Shown here one piece after another: positions 8,319 through 17,214 of a DNA stretch of 64,000 bases; the first letter of the stretch is position 1; every line of letters begins with the position of its first letter. The translations under genes were made by a program, and so were the position numbers. The stretch comes from Micromonospora olivasterospora. GTDB taxonomy: Bacteria > Actinomycetota > Actinomycetes > Mycobacteriales > Micromonosporaceae. The notes beneath the pieces were generated by a model, which saw only the letters and a program-made list of their open reading frames with translations, made no database searches and had not been told where the DNA came from. The DNA is taken from contig NZ_VLKE01000001.1 in assembly GCF_007830265.1 (NCBI RefSeq), positions 372,001-436,000 of the forward strand. The letters run 5' to 3'.

Positions 8319-10144
8319 CCTAGTGACACGGATCGTTCGATCACCGGTAGTGAGGTGGGACTTCGTCTTGATGTCCTAGTGGCTTGATCGCTAGGGTCAC
8401 TGATCGTGTATGTGAAGCGTTCGACCCGGCGGATGGCGGACGGTCAGACGGTAGGCTATCTGCAGCTGGCCCACAACGAGTGGGATCCGGTGGCGAAGGT
8501 GTCGCGGACGAAGGTGCGGTACTCCTTCGGCCGAGAGGATCAGCTGGACGTCGCGGGGATCCGGCGGCTGGTCGCGGCGCTGTGCCGGCTGTTGGAGCCG
8601 GGCGAGGCGCTGGCGTCGACCACCTCGGCGGACCTGCGGTTTATCGACTCCCGTGCGTTGGGCGGGGCGTTCGCGCTGGACGGGTTGTGGCGTGCTCTGG
8701 GGATCGACGCGGCGATGCGGCGGCTGCTGGCCGACACGCGGATGGAGCCGCGGTTGAGCGGATCGTGTTCGCGCTCGTGGCGAACCGCGCACTGGCCCCG
8801 TCGTCCAAGCTGGCCGCGACCCGCTGGATCGCGCACGACGTCGTGATCGACGGCTTGGACCTGCCCGTGGTCGACGAGTCCTGCTACCGGGCGATGGACT
8901 GGCTGATCACCGCCGAGCCGGAGCTGGGGCGGATCGTGTTCGACAACACCGCCGATCTGCTGAACCTGGAGGTGGACCTGCTGTTCTTCGACACCACCTC
9001 CACCTACTTCGAGACCGCCGACGCCGACGTGCCGATGGCCCGCGACGAGCGGGGCATGCGGGTCGGCGATGGAGACCCAACGGTGAAGGAGACCGGGTTC
9101 CGGACCTGGGGCAAGTCGAAGGACTCCCGGGGCGACCTGCCGCAGATCGTGGTCGCAATGGCCGTCACCCGCAACGGCATCCCGGTCAGATGTTGGGCCT
9201 GGCCTGGGAACACGTCAGACAGCGCACTGATCCGTCAGGTGCGCGACGACATGCGGGACTGGTCGCTGTCGCGGATCGTGTGGGTCGCCGACCGCGGTTT
9301 CACCTCCGAGCAGAACCGGCGCTACCTGCAGAAGGCCGGCGGGCACTACATCCTCGGGGAGAAGCTGCGCGGCGGCACGCCCGAGGCCGATGCCGCGTTG
9401 TCGCGGCAGGGCCGCTACCGGCACGTCGCGGACAACCTGCAGGTCAAGGAAGTGCCACTGTCCGGCGACCTGGCCGACGACCGGTTCGTGATCTGCTTCA
9501 ACCCCGAGGCCGCCGTGCGCGACGCCGCGATCAGGGCCCGCATGGTCGCGATCCTGGAAGAGATGATCGACGGCTCTGACAAGCTCGGCCGGGACAAGCG
9601 CGCCGAGTTACGCGGCGTCGTCTCCACCAAGCCCGGTCTGAAGCGCTACCTGCGCACCACCCCCGGCGGGCTGCTGCGCATCGACCGCAAGGCCGTCGAG
9701 GCCGAGGCCAACCTGGACGGCAAATTCCTGCTGCGCTGCTCCGACCCGAAGCTGTCGGCCGAGGACATCGCCCTGGGCTACAAGCAACTACTGGAAGTCG
9801 AACGCGGCTGGCGGGACATGAAATCGATCATCGACCTGCGGCCGGTCTACCACCGCGCCGAGGACCGCATCCGCGCCCACGTCCTGCTGTGCTGGCTCGC
9901 CCTGCTGCTCATCCGCATCATCGAGACCCGCACCGGGCAGACCTGGCCCGCGGTCCGCAACGAACTCCAGCGCCTTCACCTGGGCACATTCACCGGCCCA
10001 GCCGGCTCCTACCGCCAGCGCACCGAACTCAACACCGGCCAGAAGAAGATCCTCACCGCCCTCAGCCTGCCCGAGCCCCGCCGCGTCTTCGAGGCCACCC
10101 CCGCAACCTCCTGACCAGCACGAACACCCTGGCCTAGTGACACG
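8319..10144 (+). mobile_element. IS1634-like element, boundaries tentative
   Basis: A 12-bp direct repeat, CCTAGTGACACG, occurs at 8319-8330 and 10133-10144, enclosing the transposase with about 80 bp upstream and 20 bp downstream. It could be a target duplication, although 12 bp is longer than the usual 5-6 bp of this family. I could not find clean terminal inverted repeats inside it. The outer 16-bp inverted repeat at 8227/10228 is an alternative boundary. Confidence 0.5.
8406..10114 (+). pseudogene. IS1634-family transposase with one frameshift
   Basis: The start (GTG at 8406, YVKRSTRRMADGQTVGYLQL) is in one frame up to LLADTRMEP near 8750. The rest, from AVERIVFALVANRALAPSSK to the stop at 10112-10114, is in the -1 frame. 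Adding one base in the GAGCCGCGG stretch at about 8743-8752 would join them. Motifs include LLFFDTTSTYF, IVWVADRGFTSEQN and the late ERGWRDMKSIIDLRPVYHR block. Total length (about 570 aa) is normal for the family. Either a disabled copy or a base-call error. Confidence 0.85.
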
Positions 10145-10577
10145 CCCCGCCACCGGGCCAACCCACGTTTCCCCAGGTCAATCCGCGATTTCGCGGACTA
10201 GCCAGCCACCTGATCTGTGGAACCCCGGAGTGTCGGCGATGGTGGAACCAGCCGAGATGGCGGCGGTTGTGGCGCCTGCCTGCCCGATCCGCTTGAGAGC
10301 ACCAACGCGGGCGGGTCGGCTGGGCCGTCATCCGCCGGTGGGGTCTTTCCGTGCATCAGCGGTGACGGCGTGGCTCGGGCTCGTCGACGAGCCCAAAGCC
10401 ACCGACGACATCGCATCCTGGGTCTGCAGCCTGGTGACCGTGGTTATGGCTGATCACTCGTTGTGCTCAACTACGCGTTCACCCTGGCGCGCGAGGCCCA
10501 CGGGAGGCTGGCGTGACGCGCCGGTCATCGAGTCCAGCGGCCTAGCCTGTGCCGCGGAACGGTAGCGCTGGACCTGA
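10145..10577. other. Gap of 433 bp
   Basis: No gene is supported. On the plus strand near 10460-10515, a short frame reads LVVLNYAFTLAREAHGRLA before a stop, which could be the tail of a lost gene, but nothing upstream joins to it. The right arm of the 16-bp inverted repeat lies at 10213-10228. Confidence 0.4.
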
Positions 10578-11408
10578 TCACGTTCGCCGGATCGGCGGCT
10601 CGACAGGCTGCACCGAAGGCTGCGGGCGCCCTCGCTGTTCGACGACCAGTGGGTGGGGTTGGCCGGTGAGGGCGGCCAGCGCGGTGGCGACGGCGTGCAG
10701 GTCGGCTTTGATGTAGGTGGTGGTGGCGGGTCCGCGGCGGTCAGTGTGTCCGGCGTAGGCGCGGGCCACGGCATAGCCGAAGTGGCGCTCCACCCAGGTG
10801 AGGGTGGTGTGGCGCAGCCAGTGGGCAGAGATGCCTTGGACAGCGACCCACGGCAACTGTCGGCCGATGCGGGCCCACAGCAGGTCGTAGCGCCGGTGGG
10901 TGGCGGGTTGGCCGTTGCGGTAGCGCAGCAGCGCGTCCGTCGGTGCGACGGCGCCGCGGACTCGGGCGTGGTCGTCCAATCGGTTGGCGAGCATCGGTGT
11001 GATGGGCTGCCAGCGTTGCGTGCCGCCCTTTTCGCGCAAGCGGATCAGCGCATGGTCGGTGTCGAGGTCGGTCAGGCGTAGCGCGAGGGCGCCGCCGCGT
11101 CGGCAGGCCGTTTCGGTGTGCAGGCGCAGCAGCAGCGCGTCGAGCACGATGTCGTTGCCGCCGCTGCGGGCGGCGGCGTTGATGTCGGAAAGTTCGTCGG
11201 GGGTGAGGGCGCGGCGAGTGTTGGGTAGCCGGCGGGGTTTGCGGACCCGGTGGGCGGGGCTGTCCACGGTGGTTGTCGGGGTACGGCCTGGAGTGCAGAG
11301 CTAAGTACAGCTGATCTTGCAGAGGTGCGCACTGTTTGTCCGTCGTCAGCGGGTGACTGAGGGTGAGGCTGCTCGGGTCGTGATCGGGCAGACGTGGGGC
11401 GGCTGGCG

Positions 11409-12836
11409 ATGGGAGCGATGGATGAGCAGCGGTGGCTGGATGTGCGCCGGTTCCGGGCGTTGCACGAGGCTGGTGCGAGTGTCTCGGAGATCGCTCGTGA
11501 GACGGGCCTGAACTGGCGGACGGTGAAGAAGTACCTGGCTGCTGGTAGCGGCGAGGTGGTGCCGCCGGTTCGGGCGCGGCCGGCTCGGGGGCAGTTGATC
11601 GACGTGTTCGCGCACGTGGTCGATGCGTGGCTGCGGGCGGAGTTGCTGCTCAAGGGCACGGTGATCCATGAACGCCTTGTCGAGCAGTACGGGTTCACCG
11701 GCAACTATCAGCGGGTGAAGCTGTATCTGCAGCAGGCCCGGCCGCGGATCGCTGCGGAGTTGGGGATCAGTCCGGATCAGCTGGCCGGGCTGCACCGCCG
11801 GTTCGAGGTCGTTCCGGGCGCCCAGGCGCAGGTGGACTGGGGCGACGAAGGCGGCATCCTGGCCCATGTCGGGATCCCGAAGGTGTACTCGTTTCACATG
11901 GTGCTGTCGTACTCGCGGGACCCGTTCTGCTGTTTCACCACCAGCCGGGACCTGGCCGCGTTCTGGGAGTGTCACCGGCGGGCGTTCGCGCACTTCGGCG
12001 GGGTTCCCGGGGCGATCGTCTACGACCGGACCAAGACCGTGGTCCGCCGGCATGTCGCCCCGGGCCAGGCGGTGCCGCTGCACCCGGAAGCGGTCGCGTT
12101 CGCCGGGCACTACGACTTCGACATCGATGTGCTGGCCGCCTATCGGCCGACCGGCAAAGGGCGGGTCGAACGGCAGGTCACCATCATCCGCGATCATGTC
12201 CTGGCCGGGCGGGCCTTCTCGTCGCTGGCCGAACTCGACGCCACGTTCATGGCCTGGGTGCCACAGCGGCGGGCCGTAAGGCATCGCACCCACGGCGAGA
12301 TCATCGGCGTGCGGGCGGTCCGCGACCACGCCGCGCTGCGACCGATCCCCGCCCGGCCGTATGTGGTCGCCGACCGGCATCTGCGGCACGTCGGCAAGGA
12401 CTGCCTGGTCGCCTACGCCGGCAACCTCTACTCCGTGCCGGCCCGACGGGTCCGCCACCGCCAACTCGTGGAGATTCGGGCGACCGCCGCCACGATCACT
12501 ATTCACGCCATCGTGCCCGGTCTGGACGGCACCACGCTGCTGGCCACGCACCAGCGGGCCGTGGGCCGCGGCGCCCGCGTGGTCGACGAGAGCCACTGGG
12601 ACGGTCTGCCCGACGGACACACCCGGGCCGTCACCATCGGCGACCCCGACAGCGGGCAGTCGACCGCACGCCGACCGGCCCGTCACGACGGCGGCCAGGG
12701 GCCGCTGCAAGCCCTGCTCAACCGGGCCGCCGCCGCCCAGATCGCCGTCGAGGCCCGGCCGCTGTCGGTCTATGAGCAGATCGCTGCGGCCAGCCCGTTC
12801 ACCAACCGCCCACACCTGAAGGACGTCTCGAAGTGA
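11409..12836 (+). CDS. istA: IS21-family transposase IstA
   Basis: About 475 residues. An N-terminal helix-turn-helix (VSEIARETGLNWRTVKKYLA, residues ~20-40) is followed by a DDE integrase core (AQVDWGDEG, IVYDRTKTVV, GKGRVERQVTIIRD) and a C-terminal beta domain (VGKDCLVAYAGNLYSVPARR). Three in-frame starts are possible: GTG 11394, ATG 11409 and ATG 11418; none has an ideal ribosome binding site, and MDEQRW at 11418 also fits the family. The stop overlaps the istB start by 4 bases (GTGA). Confidence 0.9.
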   Translation: MGAMDEQRWLDVRRFRALHEAGASVSEIARETGLNWRTVKKYLAAGSGEVVPPVRARPARGQLIDVFAHVVDAWLRAELLLKGTVIHERLVEQYGFTGNYQRVKLYLQQARPRIAAELGISPDQLAGLHRRFEVVPGAQAQVDWGDEGGILAHVGIPKVYSFHMVLSYSRDPFCCFTTSRDLAAFWECHRRAFAHFGGVPGAIVYDRTKTVVRRHVAPGQAVPLHPEAVAFAGHYDFDIDVLAAYRPTGKGRVERQVTIIRDHVLAGRAFSSLAELDATFMAWVPQRRAVRHRTHGEIIGVRAVRDHAALRPIPARPYVVADRHLRHVGKDCLVAYAGNLYSVPARRVRHRQLVEIRATAATITIHAIVPGLDGTTLLATHQRAVGRGARVVDESHWDGLPDGHTRAVTIGDPDSGQSTARRPARHDGGQGPLQALLNRAAAAQIAVEARPLSVYEQIAAASPFTNRPHLKDVSK

Positions 12837-13594
12837 GTGAGCTGGTCACCAACCGCATCCACGCCAGCGCCACCAAACTCGGCCTGCCTCACCTGGCCAA
12901 GACGCTGCGGGAACTCACCGGCCGGGCCGACACCGAAGCCATGGGCTACCTGGAGTTCCTCGACCTCGTCCTGGAAGAGGAACTCGCCGTCCGCGACGAA
13001 CGCCGCTTCCGCGCCGGGCTACGCCTGTCGAAGCTGCCGCACCACAAGACCCTCGACGACTACGACTTCAGCTTCCAACCCGACCTGGACCCCCGCAAGG
13101 TCCGTGACCTCGCGACCCTCGCATTCGTGCAGGCCAAGGCCAACGTCGCTCTCCTCGGCCCACCCGGCGTCGGCAAGACCCACATCGCCGTGTCCCTCGC
13201 GGTCGCCGCCTGCCGAGCCGGATTCACCGTCTACTTCACCACCCTCGACGACATGGTCCGCCACCTCACCGCCGCCGACGCGATCGGCCGCCTGGCCCGC
13301 AAGCTGCAAACCTACCTACGCCCCACCGTCCTGGTCATCGACGAAGTGGGCTACCAACCCCTCGAACGACCCGAGGCCAACCTCGTCTTCCAAGTGATCT
13401 CGAAACGCTACGAGAAGGGCTCCACCCTGCTGACCTCGAACAAAGGCTTCGGCGAATGGGGCCAAGTCTTCGGCGACGAGGTCCTGGCCACCGCCATCCT
13501 CGACCGGCTCCTGCACCACTGCGACGTCGTCCCCATCAACGGCCCCAGCTACCGACTCAAGAACCGCCTCACCGCCATCGAGAACGTCGCCTGA
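12833..13594 (+). CDS. istB: IS21-family helper ATPase IstB
   Basis: 253 residues of the DnaA/DnaC-like AAA+ family that helps IstA choose and hold its target. Walker A is LLGPPGVGKTHIAVSLAVAA (residues ~103-122) and Walker B is VLVIDEVGYQPL. The usual N-terminal helical domain (LGLPHLAKTLRELTGRADTE) is present. GTG at 12833 overlaps the istA stop, so the two are translationally coupled. Complete. Confidence 0.93.
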   Translation: MSELVTNRIHASATKLGLPHLAKTLRELTGRADTEAMGYLEFLDLVLEEELAVRDERRFRAGLRLSKLPHHKTLDDYDFSFQPDLDPRKVRDLATLAFVQAKANVALLGPPGVGKTHIAVSLAVAACRAGFTVYFTTLDDMVRHLTAADAIGRLARKLQTYLRPTVLVIDEVGYQPLERPEANLVFQVISKRYEKGSTLLTSNKGFGEWGQVFGDEVLATAILDRLLHHCDVVPINGPSYRLKNRLTAIENVA

Positions 13595-13905
13595 TGCCCA
13601 CCCCGGACGACCCCGCAGCCACCAGCGACACCAACCGCGGCGACCTGCTGCAACTCCTGCTCCAGATCTGCGAGGACTTCCTCGCCCGCACCACTCCGGC
13701 GACCCACCACGAGGTCGACACCCTCCTACGCGCCCGCGGCATCACCGGCGGACCCGGATGGCTGATCGACATGCTCGGCCTCACCCGCCTGCGCCTGCAA
13801 GACGCAACCCACCGTGACGAACAAGGCGCCCCACCGCGACACCTGACCTCTGCAAGATCAGCCGTACTCACCTCTGCACTCCAACGAGTACCCCGACAGT
13901 GGTGA
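13594..13905 (+). CDS. Third small ORF of the IS21 element, 103 aa
   Basis: ATG at 13594 overlaps the istB stop as TGATG, so it should be translated by re-initiation. It reads MPTPDDPAATSDTNRGDLLQ then a helical stretch (LLLQICEDFLARTTP, HHEVDTLLRARGITG, GWLIDMLGLTRLRL). The last ~15 codons are the element's right end, and the stop (13903-13905) lies in the target duplication, so the C-terminus depends on where the element inserts. No family is recognised; classic IS21 elements carry only istA and istB. Confidence 0.6.
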   Translation: MPTPDDPAATSDTNRGDLLQLLLQICEDFLARTTPATHHEVDTLLRARGITGGPGWLIDMLGLTRLRLQDATHRDEQGAPPRHLTSARSAVLTSALQRVPRQW

Positions 13906-14268
13906 GGTAGCCGTCGGCGATGGCGCGGTTGTAGAAGGCGCGGGCGGCGGCGATGAGATGCTCGCCGGCGTGCCGGCCGTTTCGGGAGTTGCGGCGAGGG
14001 CGGGCACCGGCGGCGGCCTGTCGCATGAGGGCTTCGAGGTCGCTGGCGCGCACCGCGTCGATGCGCCGATCGCCGAGGGCGGCGGCCATTCGTCGCCAGG
14101 AACTGCCGTAGGTGCGTCGTGTGCCCGGGCTCGCCGCAGCGACGACAGCAGGAAGGTAGTCGGCGACGGTCGGCACGGTAGGCGGGCTGGTGCCGGTGAG
14201 GTCGGCGGCGGTGAGGCCGAGGTGCTCGAGCAGCGCTCGGGCGGTGGCGGCACGATCGGGATCCATGG

Positions 14269-14690
14269 TCATGAGGGCTCTCCGAGGATGCGGGCGTGCA
14301 AGTCGGCCAGGACCGCCGTGATGGTGTTTAAGGGGTGCACGACAATGCGGTTCTGGCGTGGCAGGGCGGCTAGGAGCACGGGTTCGCCGGTGGCGATGCC
14401 GCACAAGTGTCGGGCGGCGGCCGGTAGGGGCAGTTCCTCGCGGGTTCCCACGGCGTGCGCGCCATCGGCGGCCGGGGTGATCAGGATTGCGCCGTTCACG
14501 ACGTCGACGTGCAGCGTGAGGCCCGGTGTCCAGCCCAAGGCCCGCAGCAATGCACGAGTGCAACGCGGCCAGCGGCGTCGGGGCGCGCCACGTCGAACAG
14601 CAGGCGGCCATCGCCACCGAGGGCGGCGGGCGCGGGCAATGTCGGCAGCAGTGCCGGCCCCGGTACCGCGACGGGCAGCGGGGTTGGCAC
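14269..14690 (-). pseudogene. AbrB/MazE/SpoVT-like protein, frameshifted, upstream of the integrase
   Basis: The first part (GTG at 14690, PTPLPVAVPGPALL, then GGDGRLLFDVARPDAAGRVA) and the second (ALLRALGWTPGLTLHVDVV on to TGA at 14269) are in different frames; one lost base near 14555-14563 explains it. The swapped-hairpin pattern (DAAGRVA, then LGWTPGLTLHVDVVNGAILI, then LPAAARHLCGIATGEPVLLA) fits the AbrB/MazE DNA-binding fold. I recall such genes directly before integrases in actinobacteria. Its stop overlaps the integrase start (ATGA). A shorter intact protein starting inside the second part is possible. Confidence 0.6.
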
Positions 14691-15695
14691 GAGGGCCTCG
14701 ACGAGCTGCTCGTCGGGCTGGCGGGGACGCGGCCGCCCGGAACTCGCCTAGGCCCCCGCCAGGGCGGACGCAGCGGTGTCAGCGCAGGTAGAAGCCACTC
14801 CCGGCGTCCGGGTGCACAAGCTGCGACGTGCCGGTTCGCGTCCCCACGCGAGGGGAGTTGATCTCGCGTGGATATCCACACGTACTGGTGTCCGAGGGGG
14901 GACCCCCACGCGTAGCACCCAGGCATAAAAATGGGTGCTCATGCGATTAAGGATAGCTCAATACAGAGCGTAAGCGCTACAGGTGTAAGCCGGCCATGGG
15001 CACCTGTTGCAGCTACCAAGGCGATAGATTTCATCCGCTTCTCCAACGCCCAGCGCATTTTTCAAGCTGGCCAGGAGGATGAGGATTCCGGCGAGCAGAA
15101 CCTGTGCGAGGTGCGCCCCTCGGCGCAATGCTATTCGGTGAAGCGCCACCAACCGATCCACGGAGGGATGCGCTCTGGTGTTGTTGTCGCCCAGCCAGGA
15201 ATCTTCACCTGCCATGCTGCCGGCGGCGCTGCGGCGCGATGGAGAGCCACTCCCCTGTCTGTCAGCAACTCCGCCAAACTGCCCTCATCGAGCGAGGCCA
15301 ACTCACCAAAGACAAGTCAGTGGTTCGCGGCACGCACGGGCGGAGGCACCACGCCGGCAATCTTAGCCGTCCGCGTTGTTGGTGCCATCGCCGCTTTGAC
15401 GCCGACGCCTACCCCGCTTCATGAACTGCTGAACTTCGCGGGCTTCCGGCAACTCCCCCGACCCCCGTTGATGGTCGCCCGCGAGGTACCGGCCCAGTTG
15501 AGCAGGGGCCTCGTCAGCTTGGTCAGATCGCGGTTCATGACCACCCACCCCGCGACATCCATCAATATCACAATCTCGCCCGGCATCGGGGGGCGCCGCT
15601 ACGGCTGCCGTCGTCAGTCACGCAACGACACCCGCAGTACGCCGGCCGACGTACTCTCCGGCCTCGGCCGCGGGCCGTTTCCGCCTGACCGGTCG
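14691..15695. other. Gap of about 1 kb, decayed sequence
   Basis: Base composition dips here compared with the neighbours, and no complete gene is convincing. The long plus-strand frame 14931-15701 has shadow-like composition. On the minus strand, 15131-15330 reads FGELASLDEGSLAELLTDRG and, further on, VKIPGWATTTPERIPPWIG before TAG, which looks like a true protein C-terminus; upstream in the same frame (15419-15540) MNRDLTKLTRPLLNWAG appears between TGA stops. I read this as one decayed minus-strand gene of unknown family. Confidence 0.35.
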
Positions 15696-16076
15696 TCATG
15701 ACCGCTCGAACCGGCGGCGTGCGGCGAGGACCTCGTCCAGGTGGCGGCGGCTCCAGTGGCAGAAGCCGTTGATCGTGCCGTGCAGATCTCGACCGGCGAG
15801 GGTAAGCCGGTACTCGGTACGGGGCGGCACGGTGGGATGAACCATACGGTCGACCACCCCGTTGCGCTCCAACTGCCGCAGGGTCACGGTGAGCACCCGG
15901 TGGCTGATGCCCGCGACCTGCCGGTGCAGTTCGCCGAAGCGGCGCGAGTCGGTGCCGATGGCCTCGATCACCGGCAGCGCCCACTTGGTGCCCACCACGT
16001 CGAACACCTCGCGGGCCACGGCATGTACCCGCGCCACGTCGGACGCCGTCGGCGTGCCCGGGGTCGCCTCGTCCAC
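15696..16076 (-). CDS. HxlR-family transcriptional regulator
   Basis: 126 residues with the family's winged helix: VFDVVGTKWALPVIEAIGTD, RRFGELHRQVAGISHRVLTV, TLRQLERNGVVDRMVHPTVP and RTEYRLTLAGRDL. GTG at 16076 is preceded by GAGG (8-base spacing); the ATG at 16083 is out of frame. There is no Cys in the N-terminal region, so it is probably not the redox-sensing type. It is divergent from the VOC-fold gene at 16185 with a palindrome between them, suggesting it controls itself and that gene. Confidence 0.88.
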   Translation of the reverse strand: MDEATPGTPTASDVARVHAVAREVFDVVGTKWALPVIEAIGTDSRRFGELHRQVAGISHRVLTVTLRQLERNGVVDRMVHPTVPPRTEYRLTLAGRDLHGTINGFCHWSRRHLDEVLAARRRFERS

Positions 16077-16104
16077 TCGCCATTCCTCACTTCGGGTGCG
16101 TCTC

Positions 16105-16132
16105 TTACCAAAAAGTGCGTACTTACCCTGCT
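16105..16132. promoter_or_regulatory. Candidate HxlR operator between divergent genes
   Basis: TTACC occurs twice (16112-16116 and 16129-16133) around AAAAAGTGCGTACTT, which contains the near-palindrome AAGTGCGTACTT. TACTT-type half-sites with a short spacer are typical of HxlR-family operators. It lies 30-60 bases upstream of the HxlR start and 50-80 upstream of the VOC gene. Assignment is by pattern only. Confidence 0.5.
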
Positions 16133-16184
16133 CACAGCCATTGTCCTACGGTCTGGTCGGCAACCCGGACAGACAGGAGTGGAC

Positions 16185-16574
16185 ATGACCATCCTCAAGA
16201 CGTATGCCCGGCTCTGGGCGGACGACCTGGACGCCTCGCTGCCGTTGCTGCGGACCCTGGTCGACGCGGAGCCGGACCTGCGGTTCGCGTTCGGCGCGAT
16301 CGAGCTGGCCGCAATCGGCGACTTCCTGGTGATCGCGGGCCCGGCCGAGGAACGGGCCCGCTACGGACACGCCTCCGCCACCGTGATCGTCGACGACCTG
16401 GACGCGGTCGTGGACGAGGTGACGGCCGAGGGCGGCGAGGTCACCACCCCGGAGGCGACCAGCCCGACCGGCCGCTACGTGTACGTCCGGCACGCCGGTG
16501 GGGCAGAGATCGAGTACGTCGAGTGGATGCCGGAACTGGTCGACCGAATCATCGGCCGAGCCGGGGTGCGCTGA
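16185..16574 (+). CDS. VOC-superfamily (glyoxalase/bleomycin-resistance fold) protein
   Basis: 129 residues. ATG at 16185 follows GGAG by 5 bases. The sequence shows the two beta-alpha-beta-beta-beta halves: ILKTYARLWADDLDASLPLL with FGAIELAAIGDFLVIAG, then ATVIVDDLDAVVDEVTAEGG and GRYVYVRHAGGAEIEYVEWM. The late Glu residues could bind metal, but a full metal triad is not obvious. Members range from isomerases to drug-binding proteins, so the substrate cannot be named. Control by the divergent HxlR protein suggests a response to a small reactive or aromatic molecule. Confidence 0.82.
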   Translation: MTILKTYARLWADDLDASLPLLRTLVDAEPDLRFAFGAIELAAIGDFLVIAGPAEERARYGHASATVIVDDLDAVVDEVTAEGGEVTTPEATSPTGRYVYVRHAGGAEIEYVEWMPELVDRIIGRAGVR

Positions 16575-16757
16575 CCACGTCCGACCCGGTCGGCCCCTGC
16601 GGCGACCCCCGCGGCGTCCTCGACCTACCAGCCGGGCGGCGACACAACTTGCGGCTTCGGAAGTGGCAGATTGGCTGCGGTCAGCGCCAGCGGTACGGTG
16701 ACCGGGAGCCGGCCGGCGATCTGATCGCGCACCGGCACCTGGGTGACGTGGCGCCTG

Positions 16758-16797
16758 GTGAGGGCCCGGACTGGCGGCTGCCGGTCCGGGCCCTCAC
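16758..16797. terminator. Strong hairpin, likely bidirectional terminator
   Basis: GTGAGGGCCCGGAC (16758-16771) and its exact complement (16784-16797) form a 14-bp stem with a 12-base loop. There is no T tract, as is common in high-G+C actinobacteria. It lies after the VOC gene and near the end of decayed minus-strand coding sequence. Confidence 0.7.
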
Positions 16798-16829
16798 CGT
16801 TGCGGGATCAACTCATGGCGTCGGTATTG

Positions 16830-16960
16830 TCAGGGCCGTGCGGCCCAGAGCAGCGCTCGGCCCAACTGCGGCTGCAGGCCCTTGGGGTGCAGCCGGAACG
16901 TCGGATCGGTACCGAAGAGCACGACACCGTTGCCGCCGGGGCTGGTGCTCCGAACGATGC
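16830..16960 (-). pseudogene. C-terminal scrap of a secreted-enzyme-like protein
   Basis: The minus frame reads GGNGVVLFGTDPTFRLHPKG and ends QPQLGRALLWAARP with TGA at 16830-16832. The FGTDPxFR and LLWA pattern recalls the last strand and helix of M14 zinc carboxypeptidase-type proteins. Upstream the frame turns to noise, so only the C-terminus remains. Identification is weak. Confidence 0.35.
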
Positions 16961-17214
16961 TGGCCTGGTTCGCGGCGGCGGCCTGCCCGTTCGTGCCGGT
17001 GCCGGCTGCCGCCCACCAGCCGGCGCCGAGGAGTCCGCGGACTTCGCCGAGATCCAGCTCTCCCACATCCAGGCGTTTCGCGCCCACCATCCGGACGGCA
17101 GCCGGGCCCGCGTCTCCCAGGGGCTGGTCGTCATCCCCACCGACACGGCCACGCCGACTCAACGGGCCCGCTACCCGCACCCCGCGTTCGCGTAGTCACC
17201 GAGGTCGCGTTCGC

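Larger units (their letters stand above)
8227..10228. repeat. 16-bp inverted repeat bracketing the IS1634-like element
   Basis: CCGGGGTTCCACAGAT at 8227-8242 is repeated in reverse complement at 10213-10228. Similarity is weakly extended outward (GCCGAC before each arm). The arms lie about 100 bp outside the direct repeat that may mark the IS ends. They could be true ends of a larger element, or the remains of an older palindromic target. Confidence 0.5.
11274..13898 (+). mobile_element. IS21-family element with third ORF
   Basis: Both ends start TGTCGGGGTAC and share a further internal GGAGTGCAGAG and GCTGATCTTGCAGAGGT in opposite orientation, as in the multiple terminal repeats of IS21. 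It is 2625 bp long. The 5-bp target duplication GTGGT lies at 11269-11273 and 13899-13903. It carries istA, istB and a third small ORF. It interrupts a tyrosine recombinase. Confidence 0.93.
10578..14272 (-). pseudogene. Tyrosine recombinase/integrase split by the IS21 element
   Basis: The N-terminal piece (14272-13899) begins MTMDPDRAATARALLEHLGL, carries a SAM-like core-binding domain (SPGTRRTYGSSWRRMAAALG) and ends GYLTT at the IS edge. The C-terminal piece (11273-10578) resumes VDSPAHRVRKPRRLPNTRRA and contains the catalytic domain: Arg in TACRRGGALAL, SAHWLRHTTLTW (HxxR), YAGHTDRRG and Tyr in TTTYIKA. Deleting the IS and one GTGGT copy restores an uninterrupted frame of 354 codons. ATG at 14272 overlaps the upstream gene's stop by 4 bases (ATGA). 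Before the insertion this was a complete integrase of an integrated element. Confidence 0.85.

Noticed and set aside
11346..12815. 489-codon minus-strand frame under istA
   Set aside because: GC-rich antisense shadow; istA has clear DDE motifs and istB coupling.
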